From Dehalococcoidia bacterium (lineage in GTDB: Bacteria > Chloroflexota > Dehalococcoidia > CAUJGQ01), in the NCBI GenBank assembly GCA_035310145.1, contig DATGEL010000108.1, forward strand, positions 1 through 64,000: DNA of 64,000 bases, written 5' to 3'. The translations under genes and the position numbers were made by a program. A model generated the notes under the pieces. That model saw nothing but the letters and a program-made list of their open reading frames with translations, had not been told where the DNA came from and did no database searches. Positions 14,650 through 23,870 of this stretch are shown one piece after another (position 1 is the first letter of the stretch; each line of letters begins with the position of its first letter).

Positions 14650-16864
14650 CGGCCCGCCCTCCCGCCGGTGGCAGGCCCTCGGCCAGGAATTCGGCCAGGT
14701 GCTGCGCGCGCACGCGGCTCCTGCGCGCGTGCAGGGCGCCACGCAGGTGCAGGATGCAGCCGGGATTGTCGGTCACGACGAACGCGGCCTGCGTGGCGCC
14801 GATGTGGTCGAGCTTGCGGGCGGCGATGCGCCGCGCCACTTCGGGATGCTCGAACGAGGCGCCGCCGCCGAAGCCGCAGCAGACGCTCGGCTCCTCCATC
14901 TCCACCAGCTCGGCGCCGGCGACCTCGCACAGCAGCCGGCGCCCTTCGGCGCTGAGGCCGAGGCAGTTGAAGGACTGGCAGGAGTCGTGATACGTCGCGC
15001 GGCGCGACGCCACCGCCAGGCTTCCGGCCGGCAGCTTCGCCACGTCGTGCAGGAAATGCGTGAGGTCGATCACGCGGCCGGCCAGAGCCTCGGCGTCTTT
15101 GACGGCCGCGTCGCCGGCGAGCAGGTGCGCGTAGTCCTGCGTGATCGCCACGGCGCAGCTCGTGGAGGAGCTGACGATCCAGTCCACACGCGCCCCGCCG
15201 AGGGCCGCGACCGTGTCCCGCGCCATCTGCTCCGCCCGTTCGCGCCCGCCGGCGTTGGCCGCGGGCAGGCCGCAGCAGCCCTGCGCCGGCGGGAAGACGA
15301 CCTCGCAGCCGCAGGCCTGCAACAGCCGCACCACGGCTTCACCCATCGCCGGGTAGAAGCGGTCGGTGATACAGCCGGGAAAGTAGGCGACGCGCAGCCC
15401 CGCCGCGGCTGAGCCGGCGATCGGCGCCTGCCGCGGCGCCAGCACCGCGCCCTCGCGCTCGCGCCGCGAGAGCCGCGCCCGGAACGGCTTCGCCGGCAGC
15501 GCGGGCAGGTGCCGCCAGGCCGATCCAGGCAGTCCGGGACCAGCGATGAAGCCGTCGCCCTTGCCCAGCGGCAGTTGCGCCACGCGGCCCAGCGCCGTAA
15601 CCGCGCCACGCCCAGCTGGGTCTTCCAGCATGCCCGTGCCCAAGCGCTTCGCCAGCGGCGGCTTCCCGCGCTTCGCCGCCTGCTCGCGCACGCCGATGAT
15701 CAGCCGCGGCAAGGGGATGCTGACCGGGCAGACCGTCTCGCAGGCATTGCAGGAGAAGCAAAGGCTCTGCGGCCCGGAGGCGGCCTCGACGCCGTGGTGC
15801 CAGGGCGTGAGCACGAGGCCGATCGGGCCGGTGTAGATGTAGCCGAAGGCGTGCCCGCCGACGACGCTGAAGGGCGGGCAGACGTTGGAGCAGGCGCCAC
15901 AGCGAATGCAACGCAGCGCCTCGCGGAAGGCCGGGTCGGCGCGCATCGGCGTGCGGCCGTTGTCCAGCAGCACGATGTGCACTTCCTTCGGCCCGTGCAC
16001 GCCGACGGTGAGCGAGACCTCGATGTCGCCGGTGCGGCTGGGACCGGTGATGAAGTTGACGTAGCTCGACTGCTTCTGCCCGGTCGCGGCCAGGCCGAGC
16101 ACCTTGAGCACCGCGGTCGCGTCTTCAAGCGTGCCGACGATCTTCTCAATGCCGAGCACCGCCACGTGCACGGGCGGCAGCGTGGTGCTGAGCTGGTGGT
16201 TGCCCTCGTTGCTGACCAGGACTAATGTGCCGCTCTCGGCGATGGCGACGTTGCAGCCGGAGATACCCATGCCGGCGTCGATGAACTTCTGCCGCAGCTC
16301 CTGCCGCGCCACCTGGACGATCGCGGGAATGTCGTCCGGCGGCACGGGCCGGCCGGTGACGCGCGTGAACAGCGCGGCCACGTCCTCGCGGCGCTTGTGA
16401 ATGGCGGGCGCCAGGATGTGCGATGGGGACTCGTGCGCGAGCTGGATGATCCACTCGCCCAGGTCGGTTTCGACCGTCTCGACGCCAAGCCCTTCGAGGT
16501 AGGCGTTGAGCTCGATCTCCTCGGTCGCCATCGACTTGCCCTTGACGGCAAGCGTGACGCCGTGCCGCTGGGCGATCTCGCCGACGATGCGCCGCGCCTC
16601 GGCCGCGTCTCCGGCGAGATGCACGACGGCGCCGGCGCGCTCCGCCTCGGCGGTGAACTGCTCCACCAGCTCGGGCAGGCGGTCGACTGAATCCCTTCGC
16701 ACGCGCGTGGCGTTATCGCGCAGCGTCTGCCAATCGGCCTCGCGGAAGGCGGCGGCGCGGCGCTGGCGAAACATGCCCAGCGCGCGGTCGAGGGCGACAG
16801 GCAGCGTCTCGGAGGCGAGCGCCTCGTGCAAGCGTTGCCGAAACGGCGCGCGTGCGCCCGACAT
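14639..16864 (-). CDS. LutB-LutA-type fusion: LUD, two 4Fe-4S and two CCG domains
   Basis: This 741-residue protein fuses the two iron-sulfur subunits of LutABC-type L-lactate oxidation systems. Residues about 60-300 are the LUD/LutB domain (TLAVKGKSMATEE, GCNVAIAESGTLVLVSNEGN). Two ferredoxin motifs follow: CIRCGACSNVCP near 318 and CFSCNACETVCP near 369. The C-terminal part is LutA/GlpC-like with two CCG domains (GCCGLP near 528 and CCGFGGG near 661). It probably passes electrons from oxidation of lactate or another 2-hydroxy acid to the respiratory chain at the membrane face. It overlaps the next gene by 11 bases. No FAD-dependent dehydrogenase is adjacent. Confidence 0.92.
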   Translation of the reverse strand: MSGARAPFRQRLHEALASETLPVALDRALGMFRQRRAAAFREADWQTLRDNATRVRRDSVDRLPELVEQFTAEAERAGAVVHLAGDAAEARRIVGEIAQRHGVTLAVKGKSMATEEIELNAYLEGLGVETVETDLGEWIIQLAHESPSHILAPAIHKRREDVAALFTRVTGRPVPPDDIPAIVQVARQELRQKFIDAGMGISGCNVAIAESGTLVLVSNEGNHQLSTTLPPVHVAVLGIEKIVGTLEDATAVLKVLGLAATGQKQSSYVNFITGPSRTGDIEVSLTVGVHGPKEVHIVLLDNGRTPMRADPAFREALRCIRCGACSNVCPPFSVVGGHAFGYIYTGPIGLVLTPWHHGVEAASGPQSLCFSCNACETVCPVSIPLPRLIIGVREQAAKRGKPPLAKRLGTGMLEDPAGRGAVTALGRVAQLPLGKGDGFIAGPGLPGSAWRHLPALPAKPFRARLSRREREGAVLAPRQAPIAGSAAAGLRVAYFPGCITDRFYPAMGEAVVRLLQACGCEVVFPPAQGCCGLPAANAGGRERAEQMARDTVAALGGARVDWIVSSSTSCAVAITQDYAHLLAGDAAVKDAEALAGRVIDLTHFLHDVAKLPAGSLAVASRRATYHDSCQSFNCLGLSAEGRRLLCEVAGAELVEMEEPSVCCGFGGGASFEHPEVARRIAARKLDHIGATQAAFVVTDNPGCILHLRGALHARRSRVRAQHLAEFLAEGLPPAGGRADAR

Positions 16865-17016
16865 GGCCGCCCCCGGCGCGAATGCGCACGCCGATCATCA
16901 CGGCTGGCGGGAAGGCGGTCAAGACGCGGTTCGGCAGCGGCGGCTGCGCTGCATCGGCGGCGCAGAACCGCTCCCGGCGGACCGGCAGGCATGCCTTCGC
17001 CGGCGCTGAACGGAGT

Positions 17017-17988
17017 TCAGCGGCGCAGCAGATGCGCGGCGCCGCTGCCGTCAAGTGCAGCGAGGAACGTCGGGGCGGCGATCGCGGCGCCGACCAACAC
17101 GCAAACGACGCCGGCTGCGGGTCGCGCGAGCCGAAGCCGGCGCTGCGGCCAGCGCCAGACCGTGAGCGCGCCGAGTACGGTCAGCGTTTCAAATGTCACC
17201 GTGATCAGGTCCGCGACACCCACCGGCTCGGCCCGCCAGGGCGAATCTCCGAGCGGCAGGCCGGCCGTGCGCGAGACGGCCCACACGGCAACATACAGCG
17301 CACTGAGCGCCGCGCCGCTGAGTGCGATCCAGCGCCCGAAGGCGACGAGGAAGAGCCATGCCCAGAGCAGTTGTGCGAGGCCTGCGGCGAAGAAGGCGAT
17401 GGCAAGCACGATCGACTCGTGCGCGTGGGAGCCGATCACGGCGAAGTGAATGACGCCCGCGCCGGCCGACAGCCCCGCCAGCACCGGCGCGAGCGCAAAT
17501 GGCTTCGTGGTGCCGGCGCCGTCGTGCGCGCGCGGCGCCGACGGCTCGCCGGCCAGGAGCGAGGCGGCGATGATCACGGCGCCGCCGGTCGCCACAAACA
17601 GGCCCGGTCGGATTTGGCTGAACACGAAGGCGTCCGCGCTCAGCCGGCGGTAGATGTCGAGCAACTGGAGCAGCAGCCAGCCGCAGAAGCCCAGCAGCGC
17701 CAGCCCGAGCAGGCCGATCGTCCAGCGCGCTGCGCCGCCGCCGCGAACCAGAAACCACGCTCCTGCCACCACACTCACCGTGCCGCCGGCCACGAGCAGC
17801 CAACCATTCGGCCCGCTGGTTCCGGCGAGCGTGCGCAGCCCCGCGAAGAGCGACAGCCAGGGCAGGAACGCGCCGAGGCTCACGAGCAGACCGCCGCCGA
17901 TCGCCATCGCGGCAATCGGTAGACGCCGCAGCCGGGCCGAACGCGCTACTGACCGGCGACGAACGCTGTTCGCCGCATCGATGGCCAT
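17017..17988 (-). CDS. Polytopic membrane protein of unknown function
   Basis: This 323-residue protein has about eight hydrophobic helices, for example IAAMAIGGGLLVSLGAFLPW, GWLLVAGGTVSVVAGAWFLV, WTIGLLGLALLGFCGWLLL and the final AAGVVCVLVGAAIAAPTFLA. No transport or enzyme motif is visible. I chose the ATG at 17988 because GGAGGG lies 7 bases upstream. It lies between the LUD fusion gene and an exported protein gene, all on the minus strand, but the gaps (about 150 and 100 bases) allow separate transcription. Confidence 0.78.
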   Translation of the reverse strand: MAIDAANSVRRRSVARSARLRRLPIAAMAIGGGLLVSLGAFLPWLSLFAGLRTLAGTSGPNGWLLVAGGTVSVVAGAWFLVRGGGAARWTIGLLGLALLGFCGWLLLQLLDIYRRLSADAFVFSQIRPGLFVATGGAVIIAASLLAGEPSAPRAHDGAGTTKPFALAPVLAGLSAGAGVIHFAVIGSHAHESIVLAIAFFAAGLAQLLWAWLFLVAFGRWIALSGAALSALYVAVWAVSRTAGLPLGDSPWRAEPVGVADLITVTFETLTVLGALTVWRWPQRRLRLARPAAGVVCVLVGAAIAAPTFLAALDGSGAAHLLRR

Positions 17989-18090
17989 CACCGCCCTCCA
18001 TTTCCCGCCGTTTCCCTCATAAGGCGGGGAGAGCGCACGGCGTGCGCCGGCAGCCATTGCGGCCGTCCGCTGCACGCCGTGCAACCGTGG

Positions 18091-18735
18091 TTACTGCCCC
18101 TGCGCCTGGTTCACGCTGAAGAAGAGATAGGTGTTGGTGTCGATATCGCCCGTGATGCCGTGGCCGGCCATCTGCAGCTGCCGCACCGTGGCCAGACTCT
18201 TCCCGGCCACGATCTGGTCCCAGACGGCCGGATCGCTGACGCCGATTACCTTCAGTTCCCACCAGCCGCCATGCTTCTGGTCGACGATGTGGCTGTGCGC
18301 CGGCAGGGGAATGTCGGCCGCCGCAGCGCCGAACAGGCGCGATGCGTCGATCGTGCTCGGGTGGTTGATACAGCTGCCGACCACCGGGCAATGCAGCGTT
18401 GAGTCGGCCGGGCGGAAGCCGAGCGGGGTCATCACGTAGAGCACCGGGATCGGGCCGGGGCGTGGATCGACCGTGCCGTCGGCGCCGACCTCACAGCCGG
18501 AGGGTGCGCCGCTGCTCGGCGGTTGTGCGCAGAAAAACGGCTTGCTGTAGAAGAATTGCACCGTCTGGCCGTCGAGCCAGCCCAGTGTGGTGCCCGTCTG
18601 GGCGCCGTCATGGCCGTCCGCATGCGCCTGGTGCGGCGCCGAGAGGGTGAAGCCGAGCGCGATCGCGAACGTCGCCGCCAGCAGCGGCAGGGCGAAGAGT
18701 CCGACCCGTCGTGGAGTAACCGTTTTCAAGCCCAT
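18091..18735 (-). CDS. Exported protein of unknown function
   Basis: This 214-residue protein has a good signal peptide: basic start, hydrophobic VGLFALPLLAATFAIALGF, and a likely Ala-x-Ala cleavage after HQAHA near residue 39. The mature part is unusual, with WLDGQTVQFFYSKPFFC, two further Cys (SGCEVG, LHCPVVGSC) and several His (SHIVDQKHGGWWELK), which suggests disulfides or metal binding outside the cell. I do not recognise the family. I chose the ATG at 18735 because GGAG is correctly placed upstream and it sets the signal peptide. Confidence 0.75.
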   Translation of the reverse strand: MGLKTVTPRRVGLFALPLLAATFAIALGFTLSAPHQAHADGHDGAQTGTTLGWLDGQTVQFFYSKPFFCAQPPSSGAPSGCEVGADGTVDPRPGPIPVLYVMTPLGFRPADSTLHCPVVGSCINHPSTIDASRLFGAAAADIPLPAHSHIVDQKHGGWWELKVIGVSDPAVWDQIVAGKSLATVRQLQMAGHGITGDIDTNTYLFFSVNQAQGQ

Positions 18736-18961
18736 GAACCATGCTCCGTTCGGTTCACGCGGAGTGAACGGCGTGAAACGGGCGATGGAGGGCTTCGGGC
18801 CGCGTGCATCTCGTCTCCTGCGCTCGCTGTAGTACGAGCGCGGGAGCAGCGAAGATTCCACCGCTATACGGCGGTTTCGCTTCAGAAGGGTTGCGATCGG
18901 CGCGGCTCGGCGGTTCCGCCGCCGAGCGAACCATGACCGACTTCCAGGGGCCGCGAGGAAG

Positions 18962-19807
18962 CTACGCTGTGGCCGGGGCCAGCGCCTGCCAGTAGCGGCG
19001 ACCGTACAGGCGCACCAGGCGGCCGAAGCCGGGGAAGGGGAAATGCGTGCCGACCACCAGCTCGCCCTCACGGTCCACACGCTCGATCAGCGCCTTGCGC
19101 GTATCGCGCGCCAGCGCCGGGTCCACGTCCACGGCCAGCCCCCACTCCCACTCGGTGAGCTGCACCGGGTGATGCGCCACGTCGCCGGTGATCAGCGCCT
19201 TCTCGCCGCCGGAGTGGATGGCGATGCTCTGGTGCGCCGGCGTGTGGCCCGGCGTGGGAACCGTCGTGATCTCCGCCGTGATCGCGGTCACGTCCTCGAT
19301 CAGGTCCACCTGGCCGGTGTCCTTGAGCGGCAGCACGCTGTCGCCGATGCAGGCGTTCGCCGCGGCAATCTCCGGCTGCGTCCAGTACTCCCACTCGCGC
19401 CGCTGGATCACGTACCGCGCCTTCGGGAAGAACGGTACGAACGTGCCCTCGTGTTCGACCGTGTTCCAGCCGACGTGGTCGATGTGCAGGTGCGTGATCA
19501 GCACCGTGTCGATCTCGTCGGGGGCGATGCCGGCGGCGCGCAGGTTGTCGGGCAGGATGCCGTTGCGGAACTGCTCGCGGTTCTTGTTGCCGATGCCCGT
19601 GTCCACCAGGATCAGCCGCCCGGCCGAGCGCACGGCGAAGGCGCCGATATTGATGGTGAAGTGGCCGCGCTCGTTGATGAAGTGCTGGAACGGCTCCAGC
19701 TTCTCCGGCGTGGACATCGGGAACATGATGCTCGGCCGCGCCGGCGTGGCGATGTCCTGGATCGCCTGCACACTGACCTTGCCGATCTGCACGGTTTCGC
19801 CCGACAT
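18962..19807 (-). CDS. MBL-fold metallo-hydrolase
   Basis: This 281-residue protein has the metallo-beta-lactamase zinc motif HLHIDH (106-111) and further ligand positions in TPGHTPAHQS, GDVAHHP and the C-terminal GTHFPFPG. It resembles the AHL-lactonase-like/quorum-quenching and general hydrolase branch of the superfamily, but the substrate is unknown. It is cytoplasmic. It is followed on the same strand after 32 bases by nothing closer than the double-hotdog gene upstream (19840), so the two may form an operon with the hotdog gene first. Confidence 0.9.
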   Translation of the reverse strand: MSGETVQIGKVSVQAIQDIATPARPSIMFPMSTPEKLEPFQHFINERGHFTINIGAFAVRSAGRLILVDTGIGNKNREQFRNGILPDNLRAAGIAPDEIDTVLITHLHIDHVGWNTVEHEGTFVPFFPKARYVIQRREWEYWTQPEIAAANACIGDSVLPLKDTGQVDLIEDVTAITAEITTVPTPGHTPAHQSIAIHSGGEKALITGDVAHHPVQLTEWEWGLAVDVDPALARDTRKALIERVDREGELVVGTHFPFPGFGRLVRLYGRRYWQALAPATA

Positions 19808-19839
19808 GCCTGAAGCCTCCTGCGAAGCTGCGCCGCCGC

Positions 19840-20718
19840 TCAGCCGCGGGGCGCGAAGCGGAAGATCGAGCTGTGGCCGATGCGTGTCACCGGCTGCTGC
19901 CGGTGGTCGCGCACCAGCACGTCGGCGACCAGGTAGTCGCTGCCGCGCTTCTCGAACCGGTCCACGATCGCGGCATCAACGGTGTAGGCGCCGCCCGCCA
20001 GCGGCACGGCCAGGTGCTGAATCTCGCTGCCGGTATGAACGCTGGGGCCGTATTCGAAGTTCTCGCGCAGCAGCCGCGCCACCTGGCCGGCGATCAGCCC
20101 CGGCGGCACGATCGGCAGGCCAAAGACCGAGCCGCCGCGATACCACGGGCCGGCGTCTTCGTGGTCGTCGGCGTACTGCTGCACCGTCTCGGGGTCGAAG
20201 ACGACCGTATGCGGATCGAGGGCCACGCCCAGCGGCACCGACGACGCCGTGAGCGCCGGCCGCGCGCCGTGCAGCGAGGCGCGGCCCGGCCAGGGCGCAT
20301 AGTTCCACTCGGCCGCGGGCGCCATGCTCCCGCCGATCGCGGCGTCGCCCAGCACGCAGGTCTGGCCCTCGGGTCCGAAGATGGCGTATTCGAGCCGCAG
20401 TCCGTCACTGCTGGCCGGCGAGCCGCGCGTGGCGACGATGCTCACCGTCTCGCCGTCGTAGACCGGCTTGACGAAGCGCACCGAGGCGCGGCCGCTCTGC
20501 AGCCAGCCTGGCCCCAGCAGCGCGACGATCAGCTCGCTGGCGTAGGCGTAGAGCGAGACGCCGCCGACGAGGCCGCCCTTGAGGCCGTAGCGCCGCGCTT
20601 CTTCGTCGTCGTGGATCTTGTTCTCGGAGGCGGAGGCGAAGTTGCGCGCCACTTTCACGAGCGGCGGCGCGCTCTGGCCAAGCTGCAGATCCTGGGCTCG
20701 CGCTGCCGGCGTGGTCAT
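19840..20718 (-). CDS. Double-hotdog MaoC-like protein
   Basis: This 292-residue protein looks like two fused hotdog domains: an N-terminal one with KIHDDEEARRYGLKGGLVGGV and a C-terminal one with the equivalent PIVPPGLIAGQVARLL. Such MaoC/FAS1-like proteins bind acyl-CoA thioesters and act as hydratases, dehydratases or thioesterases. The first half keeps the Asp-x-x-x-A/R pattern and the G-x-x-GG turn, so acyl-CoA hydratase chemistry is plausible but unproven. I chose the ATG at 20718 because AGGAGG is 7 bases upstream. It is divergent from the CoA-transferase gene, and a shared acyl-CoA pathway is likely. Confidence 0.82.
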   Translation of the reverse strand: MTTPAARAQDLQLGQSAPPLVKVARNFASASENKIHDDEEARRYGLKGGLVGGVSLYAYASELIVALLGPGWLQSGRASVRFVKPVYDGETVSIVATRGSPASSDGLRLEYAIFGPEGQTCVLGDAAIGGSMAPAAEWNYAPWPGRASLHGARPALTASSVPLGVALDPHTVVFDPETVQQYADDHEDAGPWYRGGSVFGLPIVPPGLIAGQVARLLRENFEYGPSVHTGSEIQHLAVPLAGGAYTVDAAIVDRFEKRGSDYLVADVLVRDHRQQPVTRIGHSSIFRFAPRG

Positions 20719-20835
20719 GTGCGTCCTCCTGCCCGATCGGCCTCGCACGCCCCACTATACACGGGGCCGGCGTGGCCGCGGCGGGGCGGGCGGCGTAGGA
20801 TGAACTGCGGCGCGATCAGCGCGGAGGTTGGGACA

Positions 20836-22038
20836 ATGACCGGCACGGGACCGCTCGCGGGGCTGCGCGTGCTCGACATCGGCACGCTGATCGCCGGGCC
20901 GTTCGGCGCCAGTCTGCTGGCCGACTTCGGCGCCGACGTGATCAAGGTCGAGCAGCCGGGCACGGGCGACTCGCTGCGCACTTCCGGCGGCCAGCGCGTG
21001 GACGGTGTCTCGCTCGCCTGGGCCACGACGGGGCGCAACAAGCGCTCGGTCACGCTCAACCTGCGCGAACCGGAGGGCCAGGCACTCTTCTTCGAACTCG
21101 TGCGCGTCTCCGATGCGTTGATCGAGAACTTCACGCCCGGCACGCTGGAGCGGCGCGGCCTCGGCCCGGAGCGGCTGCGCCAGGTCAACCCGCGGCTGAT
21201 CGTGATCCGCGTCTCCGGCTTCGGCCAGACGGGACCGTACAGCCACCGCGCCGGCTATGATCGCATCGCCCTCGGCTACAGCGGCTTGATGTACGTCAGC
21301 GGCTATCCCGACGGCCCGCCCGTGCGCCCGGCCTTTGCCATGGCCGACTTCACGACGGCGATGTTCGGCGCCCTCTCCACGCTGATGGCGCTCTATCACC
21401 GCGACGTGCACGGCGGCGCCGGCCAGGACGTGGACCTGGCGCTGTTCGAGCCGATCCTGCGCATCTCCGAAGACCTGATCCCGGCCTACGACCGGCTCGG
21501 CGTGGTGCGCGAGCGCATCGGCAACCGCAACCCCGGCTTTGCGCCCGCCGGCAACTTTCTGACGCGCGACGGCCGCTGGCTGCAGATCGCCGCGGGCGGC
21601 GACCGCGTCTGGGCGCGCATGGCCGAGGCGATCGGACGTCCCGAGCTGGCGACGGACGAGCGTTTCGCCACGCAGCGCGCCCGCGCCGCCAACGCCGACG
21701 AATTGGAAGCGATCATCCGTGACTGGATCGCCGCCCGCGACTTCGAGGATGCCTTCGGAGCGCTGGACGCCGCCGACGTGCCCGCCGGCCCGATCATGAA
21801 CGCCGCCCAGATCGTCGCCGACCCGCACATCAACGCCCGCGGCGACATCATCAGCGTTGATCACCCGCAGATCGGCCCCGTGAAGATGCCCGGCATCGTG
21901 CCCAAGTTCTCCGAGACACCCGGCGCCGTGCGCTGGCCCGGCCCGGAACTGGGCGAGTACAACGCCGCCGTCTACGGTGAGCTGCTGGGACTGAACGAGG
22001 CGGACCTGCGCGGCCTGCACGAGCGCGGCGTGATCTGA
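20836..22038 (+). CDS. CaiB/BaiF family (class III) CoA transferase
   Basis: This 400-residue protein begins with GLRVLDIGTLIAGPFGASLL and continues with ADFGADVIKVEQPGTGD, both diagnostic of family III CoA transferases. The catalytic Asp is expected in the AMADFTTAMFGA segment (FAMADFT), as in formyl-CoA transferase. These enzymes move CoA from an acyl-CoA to a free carboxylic acid through an aspartyl-CoA intermediate. Substrates are not predictable here. The ATG at 20836 has GGAGG upstream. It is divergent from the double-hotdog gene with 117 bases between starts, which probably hold both promoters. Confidence 0.95.
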   Translation: MTGTGPLAGLRVLDIGTLIAGPFGASLLADFGADVIKVEQPGTGDSLRTSGGQRVDGVSLAWATTGRNKRSVTLNLREPEGQALFFELVRVSDALIENFTPGTLERRGLGPERLRQVNPRLIVIRVSGFGQTGPYSHRAGYDRIALGYSGLMYVSGYPDGPPVRPAFAMADFTTAMFGALSTLMALYHRDVHGGAGQDVDLALFEPILRISEDLIPAYDRLGVVRERIGNRNPGFAPAGNFLTRDGRWLQIAAGGDRVWARMAEAIGRPELATDERFATQRARAANADELEAIIRDWIAARDFEDAFGALDAADVPAGPIMNAAQIVADPHINARGDIISVDHPQIGPVKMPGIVPKFSETPGAVRWPGPELGEYNAAVYGELLGLNEADLRGLHERGVI

Positions 22039-22095
22039 GCGCCGGCGGGGCGCCGTCTCCGCGGCCGCCGAGTCGCCGATGGTGCTTGCGCCAGC

Positions 22096-23328
22096 TCACA
22101 TGTCGATCACCAGCGTGGACCAGCCGAAGCCCACGGCGCCGCCGGGTGCGCCGGTCTCCGGGTTGTAGTACTCGCGGAAGCCGTGGCGCAGCACCAGCTC
22201 GCGGCTGGCGGCGGCGATCGTCTCGGCCTCGGCATCGTAGCCGTGGCGGCGCAGGCCGCGAATCAAGAACCAGTTCGTGTTGAGCCAGACCGGCCCGCGC
22301 CAGATGATGCCCTCGCCCGGATCGTAGGACGGCTCGCGGGCCGCGACCGAGCGCACCGGAACGCGCGCCCAGAACTTGCCCTCGTCGGTCACGTGCTTGA
22401 CGAGCTTTGCAGCGATCTCGGCCGGCAGGTCGCCCAGCAGCAGCGGGAAAAGCGAGGTAATCGTCAGCACGCGCTGCGGCTCCTCCGCGGCGCCGGCCAG
22501 GTCCCAGAAGGCTCCGGCCCCCTCGTCCCAGCACTTTGACAGCAGGGCCGCCAGCGTGCGCGCCGCCTCGTCCTCGTACCGGTGGGCGGCCACGGCGTCG
22601 CCGGCCTCGCGCAGCAGGGCCGCGAGGTCGCGCAGGTTGTCGGCGTAGACCGTGTTCACCAGCACGTCCTCGACGTTGAAGGCGTCGAGCGCCAACATGG
22701 CCGCGTTGTCGCTGCGCAGCGGCGCGTAGCGGTCGAACAGCCCCTGCATCGCCGCGCGCAGGCCGGCCTCGGTCGGCTCCGTCAGCCCGAGGACCCGGTC
22801 GTACTTCGGCGAGGCGTCGAGGCCGGATTCGTCGGGCTGCAGGATGCTGAGCAGGCCGTCTCCGTCCGGGTCACGGTTGCGGCGCAGCCAGTCGTAACAG
22901 CGCACGGCGGCGGGCAGCGTTTGTTCAAGGAATGTGCGCGAGCGGCCCGCTTCGTAGACGCGCCGCAGCGCCGCGGCCAGCATTGGCGTCTGTGTAATGT
23001 CGCTGGTCCAGCCACCGAGCTTCGGCAGGTTGTACGACTCGGCCATCGCGCGGTAGCTGGCCTGGTCCCAGAAGAGCATGTGCGGCATGAAGCCGTCGGC
23101 GCGCTGGCCCTGCAGCAGGCAGCGCAGCTCCTGCTCGGCCAGGCGCACGTCGATGTGTGTCAGGGCGATGGCGTGGAAGCAGGAGTCCCAGAACCACTGG
23201 AAGGGATAGTGGCTGCGAGAGGGGCAGACGAAGTCGTAGGGCAGGCCGCTGGCCGCGCCGACGCCGCGCTGACGGTTCGCCGCGAGCTGGCGTTCGGCGA
23301 GGGCGAGCAGGCCAGAGCGTTCGTCCAT
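22096..23328 (-). CDS. Glycoside hydrolase with (alpha/alpha)6 barrel (GH63/mannosylglycerate hydrolase-like)
   Basis: This 410-residue protein has the features of the GH63/trehalase-like clan: FQWFWDSCFHAIAL near the N-terminus, GFMPHMLFWD, ITQTPMLAAALRRVYE, a DAFNVEDVLVNTVYADNLRDLA stretch, and C-terminal GIIWRGPVWLNTNWFLIRGL. The acid/base and nucleophile pair usually lies in the WDS and the late E-rich segments. Relatives include mannosylglycerate/glucosylglycerate hydrolases, so it may break down a compatible solute. I chose the ATG at 23328 because conservation begins right after it. It lies some 6 kb from the trehalose genes. Confidence 0.85.
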   Translation of the reverse strand: MDERSGLLALAERQLAANRQRGVGAASGLPYDFVCPSRSHYPFQWFWDSCFHAIALTHIDVRLAEQELRCLLQGQRADGFMPHMLFWDQASYRAMAESYNLPKLGGWTSDITQTPMLAAALRRVYEAGRSRTFLEQTLPAAVRCYDWLRRNRDPDGDGLLSILQPDESGLDASPKYDRVLGLTEPTEAGLRAAMQGLFDRYAPLRSDNAAMLALDAFNVEDVLVNTVYADNLRDLAALLREAGDAVAAHRYEDEAARTLAALLSKCWDEGAGAFWDLAGAAEEPQRVLTITSLFPLLLGDLPAEIAAKLVKHVTDEGKFWARVPVRSVAAREPSYDPGEGIIWRGPVWLNTNWFLIRGLRRHGYDAEAETIAAASRELVLRHGFREYYNPETGAPGGAVGFGWSTLVIDM

Positions 23329-23568
23329 CAGCGGGCCTCGGCGAAGGGTAGCGGGTACAGGGTGAAGGGTGCAGGGACGGGTTGGTCCGCGCAAGCCGGG
23401 GTTGCCCGCGCGGTGCAGGAGGGCTGCGACGTCGTTTGCCACCGCGCACCCGCCGGCATGCTAGGATGGCGCAAACGGCAGTAGACGCCGCGGAAGTTGT
23501 CCGCGCTCTGCGCCTGCCCTGGCCGCACGGAGACAAAAAGTCCAAGAACGAGGCCGAGCCGGAGCCGG

Positions 23569-23862
23569 ATGGAGACCGAGAGCCAGAGCCTGTTGGACGA
23601 GTGCGCGGAATGGGTCGCCGCGCAGCTTGAAGAAGAGAACGTCTTCGTCGATCCCGGCCTCGTCTCGCTGATCATGGAGACGGAGCGCCAGGCCGGCCCG
23701 CCGCGCGCCGCCAGCCCGGAGTTGGCCGCCGAGCTGGAGCAGCGGCTGCAGGAGCAGGGCGTGCGCGGCGTGCCCGATGCGATCAACGCCCGCCTGTTGT
23801 TCATCGTCTTGCAGTGGGAAGACGAGTTTATGGCCCTTGCCGGCCGGCCGCGGCCCGCCTGA
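23569..23862 (+). CDS. Small hypothetical protein
   Basis: This 97-residue acidic protein is predicted helical, with ECAEWVAAQLEEENVFVDPG followed by LVSLIMETE and a C-terminal LLFIVLQWEDEFMALAG. No domain is recognised and no signal peptide is present. The next gene starts 8 bases after its stop, which supports cotranscription. I chose the ATG at 23569; the frame is open upstream but low-complexity. Function unknown. Confidence 0.65.
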   Translation: METESQSLLDECAEWVAAQLEEENVFVDPGLVSLIMETERQAGPPRAASPELAAELEQRLQEQGVRGVPDAINARLLFIVLQWEDEFMALAGRPRPA

Positions 23863-23870
23863 GGCGCAGA

